Positions 6,520 to 12,598 of a stretch of DNA of 13,606 nucleotides are shown piece by piece. The position numbers and the translations under genes are program-made. Origin of the DNA: an uncultured Bacilli bacterium (lineage in GTDB: Bacteria > Bacillota_I > Bacilli_A > RF39 > UBA660). The notes below the pieces were generated by a model. It had not been told where the DNA came from. It ran no database searches and worked only from the letters and a program-made list of their open reading frames with translations. How positions within the stretch are numbered: the first letter of the stretch is position 1; each line of letters starts with the position of its first letter. The stretch is taken from NCBI GenBank assembly GCA_947587565.1, contig CANPYA010000022.1, positions 1-13,606 of the forward strand, given 5' to 3'.

Positions 6520-6526
6520 TTTTTTA
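6491..6526. terminator. Bidirectional terminator between the TudS-like gene and rluB
   Basis: ATTAATGA (6496-6503) and TCATTAAT (6513-6520) form an 8-bp stem with a 9-nt loop. T runs on the plus side (6521-6525) and A-rich sequence on the left (T-rich on the minus strand) serve both convergent genes. The TudS-like stop codon lies inside the stem. Confidence 0.6.
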
Positions 6527-7237
6527 TTTTAAATTATATAATGATGCCACTTCACTTTTAGATAGTTGCCGATATTCGCCACTTTTAAGATTGTCTAAAC
6601 TTAAAAAGGCATATGCTACCCGAGTTAATTTTTTTACATCATAACCTAAAGTCATAAATAAATTTCTAACTATATGATTTCTTCCTTCATGAATTGTTAC
6701 TTCCACTAGAGAGGTATTTTTTTGCTTATCAATTTTACGCACTTTAAAATGATCAATTGTTAATTTGACATTGTCTATCATGACACCTTTGCGTAATTTT
6801 TTAAAATCTTCTTCATTTAATATCCCATCAATTTTAGCTAAATAAGTTTTCTTTATTTTGTGTTTTGGATGCATTAAAATATTGGCTAGTTCCCCATCAT
6901 TAGTTAAAATAATTAAACCCGTCGTATCATAATCTAGGCGGCCGACCGGATAAAGGCGTGAATTACTTGGTATTAAATCAACAACACATTTTCTTCCTTT
7001 ATCATCTTTAACACTACAAATAACCTCTCGTGGTTTATTTAAAAGATAATATTCTAAAGTTGGTTTTAAATTTAAAACATTATCATTAATTCTTATAATA
7101 TCTTTATCACTTACTTTAAAACCTAAAGTATTAACAATTTCTCCGTTAACTTCTACACTACCCTGTAAAATTAATTCTTCCGCTTTTCTTCTTGATGTAT
7201 AGCCACTATTTGCAATAACTTTTTGTAATCTATCCAT
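6524..7237 (-). CDS. rluB: 23S rRNA pseudouridine synthase, RluB/RsuA family
   Basis: The protein has an N-terminal S4 RNA-binding domain (about residues 1-60, RLQKVIANSGYTSRRKAEELI) and a pseudouridine synthase domain with the family motif GRLDYDTTGLIILTND at 99-114, Asp102 being the predicted nucleophile. KTYLAKIDG and HEGRNHIVRNLFMTLGYDVKKLTR are further RsuA-family blocks. These enzymes convert a uridine in 23S or 16S rRNA to pseudouridine. RluB-type is preferred because Bacillota place this gene beside spmA-spmB. I chose ATG at 7237 (237 residues), matching the usual MxRLQK start; an upstream TTG at 7249 would overlap the GGTGAT ribosome binding site. A 38-nt gap with its own extended -10 separates it from spmB. 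Confidence 0.9.
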   Translation of the reverse strand: MDRLQKVIANSGYTSRRKAEELILQGSVEVNGEIVNTLGFKVSDKDIIRINDNVLNLKPTLEYYLLNKPREVICSVKDDKGRKCVVDLIPSNSRLYPVGRLDYDTTGLIILTNDGELANILMHPKHKIKKTYLAKIDGILNEEDFKKLRKGVMIDNVKLTIDHFKVRKIDKQKNTSLVEVTIHEGRNHIVRNLFMTLGYDVKKLTRVAYAFLSLDNLKSGEYRQLSKSEVASLYNLK

Positions 7238-7257
7238 TATTATCACCAACTAAAGAT

Positions 7258-7266
7258 AGTATAACA
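7258..7266 (-). promoter_or_regulatory. Extended -10 promoter for rluB
   Basis: The minus strand reads TGTTATACT 20 bp before the ATG at 7237, in the gap after spmB. The -35 is weak. It would let the housekeeping rluB gene be expressed in growing cells independently of the sporulation genes upstream. Confidence 0.55.
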
Positions 7267-7275
7267 AAAAAGTAT

Positions 7276-7794
7276 TTAAAAGAAAAGATTAGTTAAGACA
7301 ACAGCCATAATGATACCGACTAAATCAGCAAATAAACCACCCCATAAAGCATGTCTAATTTTAGTAATTTTAACGGAACCAAAATAAAGGGCAATAACAT
7401 AAATGGTGGTATCGGTACATCCTTGTAAAATGGAAGCAAGACGCCCAATAAAAGAATCGGGACCAAAACTTTTAAAAATGTCATTCATTATGGCAAGGGA
7501 TGCGGTGCCGGATATAGGTCTTAAAATAGCCATTGGAATTATTTCTAAAGGCATACTAACTTTACCAATCATTGGTGTTAATAATTTAATAATAAAACCT
7601 AAAACATTGCTATCTAAAAAAATATTGATAGCAAAAATCATGGCAATAACAGCGGGAAAAATACTAAAAGTAGTCATTAATCCTTCTTTAGCCCCTTCTA
7701 AAAAAGTATCATAGACATTAATTTTTTTCTTAACCCCATAAAAAACAATGATAATAATAAATATAGGGAGAATTATCTTTGAAATTATTTCCAT
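7276..7794 (-). CDS. spmB: Spore maturation protein B
   Basis: A 172-residue integral membrane protein, close to the usual SpmB length. Recognisable blocks are FSIFPAVIAMIFAINIFLDS (near 42), RPISGTASLAIMNDIFKSFG (near 92), and SFIGRLASILQGCTDTTIYV followed by ALYFGSVKITKIRHAL. It belongs to the Gate-domain group also found in nucleoside transporters. SpmA and SpmB together are needed for full dehydration of the spore core in Bacillus and Clostridium; the transported substrate, if any, is not established. The start overlaps the spmA stop by 10 nt, indicating translational coupling. Several hydrophobic segments are present, with the first at about residues 4-22. Confidence 0.93.
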   Translation of the reverse strand: MEIISKIILPIFIIIIVFYGVKKKINVYDTFLEGAKEGLMTTFSIFPAVIAMIFAINIFLDSNVLGFIIKLLTPMIGKVSMPLEIIPMAILRPISGTASLAIMNDIFKSFGPDSFIGRLASILQGCTDTTIYVIALYFGSVKITKIRHALWGGLFADLVGIIMAVVLTNLFF

Positions 7795-8372
7795 TTATTA
7801 TTTCTCCTTCGAATAAAGTAATCAAGAGTTAAACCCGCAATAGAAGAACAAGTGGTAGCAATAATGGCGGGCAAGATTATTTCACTAGGAGATGCTGATT
7901 TATAAGCGACTCTTAAAGCTAAAATAGTGGTGGGTATTAAAGTAACTCCTGCCGTATTCAAAATTAAAAAAGTTATCATGGGGGTTGAAGCCGTATCTTT
8001 TTCGGGATTTATTTTTTGTAACTCTTCCATCGCTTTTAAACCCGCCGGTGTGGCCGCACTTCCAAGTCCTAACATATTCGCTGCAATATTGGATGAAATA
8101 TAACCTAGAGCTTTACTATCTTTAGGTACTGTTGGAAATATTTTACAAAGAATCGGATTTAAAAATTTAGCAAATTTATTAAGTAAACCACTTTCTTCCG
8201 CTATCTTTAAAATACCCGTCCATAAAACAATAATCGGTAGTAAATTCAAAATTAATTCTAATGCTTCATTAGCATTAGTTAAAATACTTTCATTAATAAC
8301 ACTAATATTTCCACTTAAAAGAGCATAAATGATTCCGATTCCAATTAAAAAGGCCCAAATATACCCCACCAT
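7785..8372 (-). CDS. spmA: Spore maturation protein A
   Basis: A 195-residue membrane protein of normal SpmA length. Typical blocks are the N-terminal YIWAFLIGIGIIYALLSGN, the segment ELILNLLPIIVLWTGILKIAEESG, and the strongly conserved LGLGSAATPAGLKAMEELQ (near residue 100), followed by FLILNTAGVTLIPTTILALR. Like SpmB it is a Gate-domain protein of the spore membranes, involved in core dehydration and cortex maturation. It begins directly at the end of dacB (the stop ends at 8373 and the ATG begins at 8372) and overlaps spmB by 10 nt. All three are therefore made from one transcript, the same order as in Bacillus subtilis. Confidence 0.94.
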   Translation of the reverse strand: MVGYIWAFLIGIGIIYALLSGNISVINESILTNANEALELILNLLPIIVLWTGILKIAEESGLLNKFAKFLNPILCKIFPTVPKDSKALGYISSNIAANMLGLGSAATPAGLKAMEELQKINPEKDTASTPMITFLILNTAGVTLIPTTILALRVAYKSASPSEIILPAIIATTCSSIAGLTLDYFIRRRNNKWK

Positions 8373-9449
8373 TTAGAACAACCACCTTTTAAATTTTTGC
8401 CACCAGGAGATTTTTTCTTGTCCTTTTTCAATTACTTTAACATAAATCGGCTCTTTATGATAAATTGTATCATTTATTTTAACTTCCACATAACCCACAA
8501 TATCATCAGTAACAAAACTTTCTAATTTCATTAAATTAATATTTAAATTGACTTTTTTAATCTCTTCTTTTTTTAAAGTTAAACTATAATCATTTTTAAC
8601 ATATAATTCATTATTCTTATAATATTTATCTTCATCTATTTTAAATTTTTTATGATTAATTACTTGATAACTTTTATAATTTTTAAAAATATCCTGATAA
8701 ATCGTCCTGTGATCTTGCCAATCATTAGGGTCATTTAAAGTAACTACGACTAAATTAATATTGTCTTTACTGCCGGTTGTTACCAAAGTTCTTCTTGCTA
8801 GTTTGGTAAATCCCGTTTTTCCACCCGTTACATATTTTTCACTTAACAATTTATTTTTATTATGCCAAACATAAGTCTTATAATTGGTTTTAACCGTACG
8901 TTCTTTAGTTCCAAATATTTCCCGAAATGTACTATTAGTCATCGCATATTTGGTAAGTTTAGCCATATCTAAAACAGTTGATTTATTAGCACTCCCATCA
9001 TCTTCTTCTAACCCATGCGGATTATAAAATTTCGTATGGGTCATTTTTAAATTATTTGCGTATTCATTCATTAAATAAACAAATTCTTCTTTACTTCCCG
9101 AAATAGTTTCGGCGATCATTAAAGCAGCATCATTCCCACTGCGAAGCATTAACCCATATATTAAATCTCTTAAAGTAATTTCTTCGCCTACTTCAATATA
9201 GATGGCACTTCCATAAGCTTTATAAATTATATCTGATACTTTCACTACTTCATCTAAATTACCATTTTCAATCGCAATAATCGCGGTCATTATCTTGGTA
9301 GTACTCGCAATAAGTCTTTCTTCATCTAAATTATAACCATATAAAACTCGACCGGTATCTAAATCCATCGCAATAGCACTACTAGCACTAATACTAAAAA
9401 CTTTCATTGGTATAAAAAGTACTGCTATAAATATGATAATTCTTTTCAT
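8373..9449 (-). CDS. dacB: D-alanyl-D-alanine carboxypeptidase DacB (penicillin-binding protein 5 family)
   Basis: A 358-residue peptidase S11 family protein. A signal peptide covers about residues 1-19 (RIIIFIAVLFIPMKVFS). The three catalytic motifs are intact: STTK at 49-52 with nucleophile Ser49, SGN at 104-106 and KTG at 211-213. A C-terminal beta domain follows, and the end (SWWQKFKRWLF) is an amphipathic or short hydrophobic anchor. It removes the terminal D-alanine from peptidoglycan stem peptides outside the membrane. Linkage to spmA-spmB identifies it as the sporulation enzyme that limits cross-linking of the spore cortex, equivalent to Bacillus subtilis DacB; dacF-type naming would be the alternative. 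ATG at 9449 follows TTAGGTGGA. A SigE-like -10 lies upstream. Confidence 0.92.
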   Translation of the reverse strand: MKRIIIFIAVLFIPMKVFSISASSAIAMDLDTGRVLYGYNLDEERLIASTTKIMTAIIAIENGNLDEVVKVSDIIYKAYGSAIYIEVGEEITLRDLIYGLMLRSGNDAALMIAETISGSKEEFVYLMNEYANNLKMTHTKFYNPHGLEEDDGSANKSTVLDMAKLTKYAMTNSTFREIFGTKERTVKTNYKTYVWHNKNKLLSEKYVTGGKTGFTKLARRTLVTTGSKDNINLVVVTLNDPNDWQDHRTIYQDIFKNYKSYQVINHKKFKIDEDKYYKNNELYVKNDYSLTLKKEEIKKVNLNINLMKLESFVTDDIVGYVEVKINDTIYHKEPIYVKVIEKGQEKISWWQKFKRWLF

Positions 9450-9463
9450 AATCCACCTAAAAA

Positions 9464-9471
9464 ATTATATG
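9464..9471 (-). promoter_or_regulatory. Possible SigE-like or SigA -10 for dacB-spmA-spmB
   Basis: The minus strand reads CATATAAT, one base from the SigE -10 consensus CATACAAT and also containing a perfect SigA TATAAT. A CATAAC element lies 18 bp upstream, further than SigE normally prefers. Mother-cell control is expected from the operon content, but the sequence alone does not settle it. Confidence 0.35.
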
Positions 9472-9562
9472 TTTAAGATAGAAAAAAATGTTATGAGCCT
9501 TTTTATTAATAAGTTCTACCAAAAGTAGAGCATTCTTTTTTAAAAAATCAGTATTTTTATTG

Positions 9563-9568
9563 TATAAT
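9563..9568 (+). promoter_or_regulatory. Promoter -10 for the XRE/NTPase/CYTH gene
   Basis: A perfect TATAAT lies 20 bp before the ATG at 9588, followed by the ribosome binding site AAGGAGAG. The -35 region at 17-18 bp is only TTTAAA-like. Upstream, TCTAC and GTAGA form a small hairpin around a CAAAA loop near 9515-9529 that may be an operator for the protein's own HTH domain. Confidence 0.5.
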
Positions 9569-9587
9569 GAATTTGTAAGGAGAGTTT

Positions 9588-10925
9588 ATGGAAAATATTG
9601 ATTTTGGTAATTATTTATATCAACTTAGAAAAGAAAATAATTTAACCCAAAGATTTGTGGCTTATCAACTTAATGTTAGTGATAAAGCAGTTAGTAAATG
9701 GGAGATGGGAAAATCTAAACCTGATTTAGATAAATTAAAATCACTATCTGTTTTATATAATGTTTCTTTAAATGAATTATTAGAAAAAGAGTTAACTAAA
9801 AAAGAAGTTAAAATTAGTAAAATTGTTTTAACTGGTGGTCCCTGTGCAGGTAAAACTACTGCACTAACCTGGATTAATAATTATTTTTCAAAAAGAGGAT
9901 ATTCTGTATTATTTGTTCCAGAAACCGCAACAGAATTAATTTCTAATGGAGTTGCACCTTGGACTTGTGAAACAAATTATGATTATCAAACTTTTCAAAT
10001 TATGTTACAAAAGGCTAAAGAACAAATTTTTGATGAAGCTGCTAAAAAGTTAAAAAATGATAAAATTCTTATTGTTTGTGATCGTGGAATTTTAGATAAT
10101 AAAGCTTATATGAAGGATGTGGAGTTCAAAAAAATATTAAGGGAACTGGGAACAAATGAAATCCAAGAAAGAGATTCTTATGACGCTATATTTCATCTTG
10201 TTAGTGCTGCCAAAGGAAAAGAAGAAGTCTATACTTTAGCTAATAATTCTGCTAGAACAGAAACTGCCACCGAAGCAAGACAATTAGATGACAAAATTAT
10301 TGCGGCCTGGACAGGACATCCGCATTTAAGAATTATCGATAACAGTACTGAATTTGAAGAAAAATTAGAAAGATTATTAAAAGAAATCGCTTCTTTTCTA
10401 GGAGAACCAGAACCATTGGAAATTGAAAGAAAATTTTTAATCTATTATCCTAATCTAAAAGAATTAGAAAATATGCCTAATTGTACTAAAGTTGACATTA
10501 CCCAAACTTATTTAAAAAGTACAGATGATACAGAAAGAAGAATTCGAGCAAGAGGTATTGATGGCAACTATTTATATTATTTAACGGAGAAAAGAAAAAT
10601 TTCCAATCTAAAAAGAATTGAAACCGAACGAAAACTTACCCAAGACGAATATTTAAAATTACTTATGGAAGCTGATAATAAATTACACACTATTCGTAAA
10701 ACTAGATATTGCTTATCTGAAAATAATCAATATTTTGAAATCGATATATATCCCGAATGGCAAAATCAAGCAATAATGGAAATTGAATTAAATAGTGAAG
10801 ATGAAAACATAAAAGTTCCTGAGTTTATAAAAATATTTAAAGAAGTAACCGAGGATAATAACTATAAGAATTATGAAATGGCTAAAGAAATGCCAAAAGA
10901 ATTAATTAGAAAAAGAATTAAATAA
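9588..10925 (+). CDS. XRE-family HTH / AAA_28 P-loop NTPase / CYTH triple-domain protein
   Basis: A 445-residue three-domain fusion. Residues 7-66 are a Cro/C1-type helix-turn-helix (LRKENNLTQRFVAYQLNVSD, with SKWEMGKSKPD). Residues 76-265 are a NadR/TTD14-like P-loop domain (AAA_28) with Walker A GGPCAGKTT at 83-91, PETATE near 111 and a Walker B-like strand ending CDRG at 164-167. Residues 275-430 are a CYTH triphosphate-tunnel domain with the signature EIERK at 278-282, RRIRARG near 317, EKRK near 334 and EIELNSE near 398. CYTH enzymes act on triphosphate groups using metal held by acidic side chains in a beta tunnel. The NTPase-CYTH order matches the eukaryotic TTD14 protein; the DNA-binding domain in front suggests a regulator sensing a nucleotide or polyphosphate. 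It is the first gene of an accessory stretch, divergent from dacB. Confidence 0.88.
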   Translation: MENIDFGNYLYQLRKENNLTQRFVAYQLNVSDKAVSKWEMGKSKPDLDKLKSLSVLYNVSLNELLEKELTKKEVKISKIVLTGGPCAGKTTALTWINNYFSKRGYSVLFVPETATELISNGVAPWTCETNYDYQTFQIMLQKAKEQIFDEAAKKLKNDKILIVCDRGILDNKAYMKDVEFKKILRELGTNEIQERDSYDAIFHLVSAAKGKEEVYTLANNSARTETATEARQLDDKIIAAWTGHPHLRIIDNSTEFEEKLERLLKEIASFLGEPEPLEIERKFLIYYPNLKELENMPNCTKVDITQTYLKSTDDTERRIRARGIDGNYLYYLTEKRKISNLKRIETERKLTQDEYLKLLMEADNKLHTIRKTRYCLSENNQYFEIDIYPEWQNQAIMEIELNSEDENIKVPEFIKIFKEVTEDNNYKNYEMAKEMPKELIRKRIK

Positions 10926-10970
10926 ATATGTAAAGAAATGAATTAATAAAACTAAGAAAATTAGTCAAAA

Positions 10971-11111
10971 ATGAAAGAAAGTTATAAAATGTATTTAGAA
11001 GAAAAAACTAAAAATTCAAAAATTAAAATTATGATGTTTAATACAAATTATTTAGAATGGCTTAATCAAAATATTGAAAAATTATATTTATTATATGAAA
11101 GGATTTATTAA
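10971..11111 (+). CDS. Small 46-residue ORF, possibly coupled to the next gene
   Basis: An ORF of 46 codons from ATG at 10971 to TAA at 11111, ending one base before the likely start of the next gene at 11113. Such spacing is typical of translational coupling, and the ribosome binding site of the next gene (AAAGGA) lies within its final codons. The product is basic and aromatic (MKESYKMYLEE at the start; NYLEWLNQNIEKLYLLY near the end) and probably helical. No family is recognised, and its own ribosome binding site is weak. It could instead be the remnant of a larger, decayed gene or a chance frame in AT-rich DNA. Confidence 0.35.
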   Translation: MKESYKMYLEEKTKNSKIKIMMFNTNYLEWLNQNIEKLYLLYERIY

Positions 11112-11112
11112 T

Positions 11113-11991
11113 ATGTATCAAACGATGTATAAATTAAATGAAACAAAAGATAAAGTTATAACTTATGTAGTGCAACCATATGGTATGCGTGGCTTAGAAA
11201 AATTGGCTATAAATTCTATAAAAAAATGTCCTAAATTATATACTGAAATAATACGAAGAACAACTTATTCTTCATCTTTTTCTACGAAAAGTTGGTCTGA
11301 TAAAATTGAATTTTTAAATGACAAAGTATTTTTTAACGAATATAGTAATAAAACATATGTAGGTCAAGATTTTGATCAAGTTAGTGGTAACTATGCTGGT
11401 AATGGCTGTGATCATTTTTATGAACAACGTTATTATTATGAATATAATTGCTATCAATTGGAAAAACATTTTGAAGCTTTATTAAATATTTGCAATTTTG
11501 CAGATGAAATTCATAATTATGGGCTATCTTATAAAAATTTATTGAAATGTATGGAATATGCAAGGATAGCTTTAACTTTTACAGATGAAGAAATTGCTAA
11601 TTTAGGATTAAATTATTTTGATTATTTTTGTAAATGCTGTGCTTTAGTATTTAATGTTTATCAATTTGAAATTGATAATTTTGAAAATTTGGAAGATTTA
11701 TTTAATATATTCATAAAAAGTCGATATTACTGGTTAACAAAAGATGAAATTATAGCCCAAGAATTAAAATATTATAATTTAGAAAAACAATGGTTTGAAA
11801 AATATATAAAAGAAAGAAAAATAACAAATATCGAAGAATATTTAAAGAGTATAGAAAATGATAATTGGTATCGTTATTCCTTTTTTAAATCTTTTTTACT
11901 TACTAATCATTGGCTAAGTATTCTTGGTGATGAACAAAAAGATAAAGTTGAAATTATAAGAAAAAGGGCAATAATACTTAATAAAAAATAA
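11113..11991 (+). CDS. Unrecognised aromatic-rich protein
   Basis: I could not place this protein in any family. From the ATG at 11113, chosen because AAAGGA lies nine bases upstream, it has 292 residues. Starts at 11074 (TTG) and 11095 (ATG) in the same frame overlap the small upstream ORF and lack a clear ribosome binding site. It is rich in Tyr, Phe, Trp and Asn, largely helical in appearance in its second half (from about residue 110), with clustered cysteines (FCKCCALVF near 176) but no clear metal motif. No signal peptide or membrane segment is visible. Its composition and lack of recognisable relatives suit an accessory gene. It is not obviously in an operon with the XRE/NTPase/CYTH gene, 187 nt upstream. 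No convincing terminator follows. Confidence 0.75.
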   Translation: MYQTMYKLNETKDKVITYVVQPYGMRGLEKLAINSIKKCPKLYTEIIRRTTYSSSFSTKSWSDKIEFLNDKVFFNEYSNKTYVGQDFDQVSGNYAGNGCDHFYEQRYYYEYNCYQLEKHFEALLNICNFADEIHNYGLSYKNLLKCMEYARIALTFTDEEIANLGLNYFDYFCKCCALVFNVYQFEIDNFENLEDLFNIFIKSRYYWLTKDEIIAQELKYYNLEKQWFEKYIKERKITNIEEYLKSIENDNWYRYSFFKSFLLTNHWLSILGDEQKDKVEIIRKRAIILNKK

Positions 11992-12019
11992 ACTCTTTAG
12001 TTGAATAAAGCATGAAAAT

Positions 12020-12113
12020 CCTTCTAGCTCACTATCTGCTTTAATTTTATCAGGATTTCTTAATTCAAGTAATATTTTATTATATTTTAAAATCTCTTCT
12101 TTCTATAAGAAAT
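12020..12113 (-). pseudogene. Fragment of a second Nudix hydrolase gene
   Basis: Bases 12020-12094 align without gaps, with roughly 80 percent identity by eye, to the coding strand of the intact Nudix gene at 12956-13030. The minus-strand translation reads ILKYNKILLELRNPDKIKAD followed by SELEG, matching residues 11-35 of the intact protein with mostly conservative differences (V/I, G/E, V/I, Q/E). The start codon and first ten residues are deleted, but the upstream motif CTTCTTTCTATAA recurs at 12095-12113, mirroring the intact gene's 5' region. Downstream of SELEG the similarity stops, so the Nudix box is missing. It cannot encode a working enzyme. It is a remnant of a duplicated or recombined copy. 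Confidence 0.8.
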
Positions 12114-12203
12114 AGAGCATAAAAACTGAATCACTAAAAGGACATAGGACATAAAATATGTAAGATTTGGAATAATTAACAATGGTTGTATAAAATTATT
12201 TAT

Positions 12204-12241
12204 AAAAATTAAAAAGAGTTGATAAGTCATAAGTTATCAAC
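12204..12241 (-). terminator. Stem-loop terminator for the minus-strand peptide transcript
   Basis: GTTGATAA (12218-12225) and TTATCAAC (12234-12241) form a perfect 8-bp stem with an 8-nt loop. On the minus strand it is followed by TCTTTTTAATTTTT, a good U-rich tail. It would end the transcript of the small ORF at 12352-12459, giving an mRNA of roughly 330 nt. Confidence 0.55.
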
Positions 12242-12281
12242 ATTAAAATATTCTACCTGAATTTTTTCTAAATTTTTCCTC

Positions 12282-12310
12282 TTGTAAATATTTGCTAACT
12301 AGGGTATACT
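12282..12310 (+). promoter_or_regulatory. Promoter for the small structured RNA
   Basis: TTGTAA (12282-12287) and TATACT (12305-12310) are separated by exactly 17 bp. No ORF of any size follows on this strand; the next element is the hairpin RNA beginning near 12317. Confidence 0.65.
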
Positions 12311-12316
12311 TACTAT

Positions 12317-12383
12317 AGGAAGCACGAACTCGTGCTACCAGTGCGGCAGCACTATGCTATTATAAATGGCACGGTGCTTTTTT
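12317..12383 (+). ncRNA. Putative 67-nt antisense RNA (candidate type I antitoxin)
   Basis: A predicted transcript begins near 12317, seven bases after a 17-bp-spaced promoter, and ends at a strong terminator. It folds into a 5' hairpin (AGCACG 12321-12326, loop AACT, CGTGCT 12331-12336) and the terminator hairpin. An alternative hairpin, AGTGC/GCACT (12340-12353), excludes the terminator. It encodes no ORF of note. It is exactly antisense to the last ten codons and the proximal 3' untranslated region of the 35-residue peptide ORF on the other strand. This 3' overlap is how RatA/txpA and SR4/bsrG are arranged in Bacillus subtilis. No Rfam family was recognised; its existence as a transcript is inferred from promoter and terminator. 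Confidence 0.55.
12348..12383 (+). terminator. Rho-independent terminator of the small RNA
   Basis: AGCACT (12348-12353) pairs with GGTGCT (12373-12378). After one A-C mismatch, TGCTATT (12355-12361) pairs with AATGGCA (12365-12371) around a 3-nt loop. Thirteen pairs are followed by T through 12383. It is one of the strongest terminators in the window. Confidence 0.8.
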
Positions 12384-12459
12384 CAATTAAGACACAAATA
12401 ATGTATATTAAAAGAAAAATTATTAATAACAAAAACTTATTTAGAGTCTTTGCGTTCAT
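12352..12459 (-). CDS. 35-residue hydrophobic peptide, candidate type I toxin
   Basis: An ORF of 35 codons from ATG at 12459 to TAG at 12352. The ribosome binding site AAGGGTGGTGA is unusually long and strong, with six bases to the ATG, much better than most genes nearby. The peptide has a polar start (MNAKTLNK), a continuous membrane-spanning stretch at residues 9-25 (FLLLIIFLLIYIICVLI) and a short tail (EKSTVPFIIA). Single-span peptides of 25-40 residues with strong ribosome binding sites are typical of type I toxins such as TxpA, BsrG and Fst, which act at the membrane; no direct homologue is recognised. The last ten codons are covered by the opposing small RNA. A promoter (12540-12568) and a terminator (12204-12241) bracket it. 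Without expression data a chance ORF cannot be excluded. Confidence 0.5.
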   Translation of the reverse strand: MNAKTLNKFLLLIIFLLIYIICVLIEKSTVPFIIA

Positions 12460-12539
12460 AAGCGTCACCACCCTTCAGATCTGGCCAAAACCCCCTGAAA
12501 AAATGATTTAGCAACACCCATTCGTACTTCCTAAATCTT

Positions 12540-12568
12540 ATTTTGACATAATATTATTTTAATTGCAA
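12540..12568 (-). promoter_or_regulatory. Probable promoter for the small peptide mRNA
   Basis: On the minus strand, TTGCAA (12563-12568) and CAAAAT (12540-12545) are 17 bp apart, with TGT just before the -10 (extended -10). The -10 itself is imperfect, but the predicted first transcribed bases near 12532 (AGGAAGTACGAAT) match those of the opposing small RNA. The leader would be about 72 nt. Confidence 0.4.
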
Positions 12569-12598
12569 TACATTCGACACCACAAGTCAAATTTCGAC

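Larger units (their letters stand above)
12317..12532. repeat. Inverted repeat at the two predicted transcript starts
   Basis: AGGAAGCACGAAC at 12317-12329 (plus) and AGGAAGTACGAAT at 12532-12520 (minus) differ by two transitions in 13 bases and face each other 216 bp apart. They mark the start of both opposing transcripts. They may be shared initiation or operator sequences, or the ends of a tiny inverted-repeat element. Confidence 0.55.

Noticed and set aside
7403..7714. Plus-strand ORF of 103 codons inside spmB
   Set aside because: It is antisense to a clearly recognised SpmB coding sequence and has no supporting signals or recognisable motif.
11381..11563. Minus-strand ORF of 60 codons inside the unknown 292-residue gene
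   Set aside because: It is antisense to a longer ORF with a plausible ribosome binding site, and its His/Tyr/Asn-rich translation is typical of a shadow frame.
9588..11991. A complete phage-defence system formed by the XRE/NTPase/CYTH protein and the unknown gene
   Set aside because: No nuclease, protease, cyclase or known defence effector domain was seen, and a 187-nt gap separates the genes. It is kept only as a weak possibility within the separate findings.
12347..12383. Resemblance of the terminator hairpin (GGCACGGTGCTTTTTT) to the 3' end of a Cas9 tracrRNA
   Set aside because: No cas gene, no CRISPR repeats and no anti-repeat sequence are present in the window; the similarity is limited to a GC-rich terminator hairpin.
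12314..12470. Possible tRNA, riboswitch or T-box leader in the hairpin-rich segment
   Set aside because: No cloverleaf can be drawn, no T-box or known riboswitch core was recognised, and no gene follows on the plus strand after the terminator. The opposed promoter and small ORF fit an antisense arrangement better.
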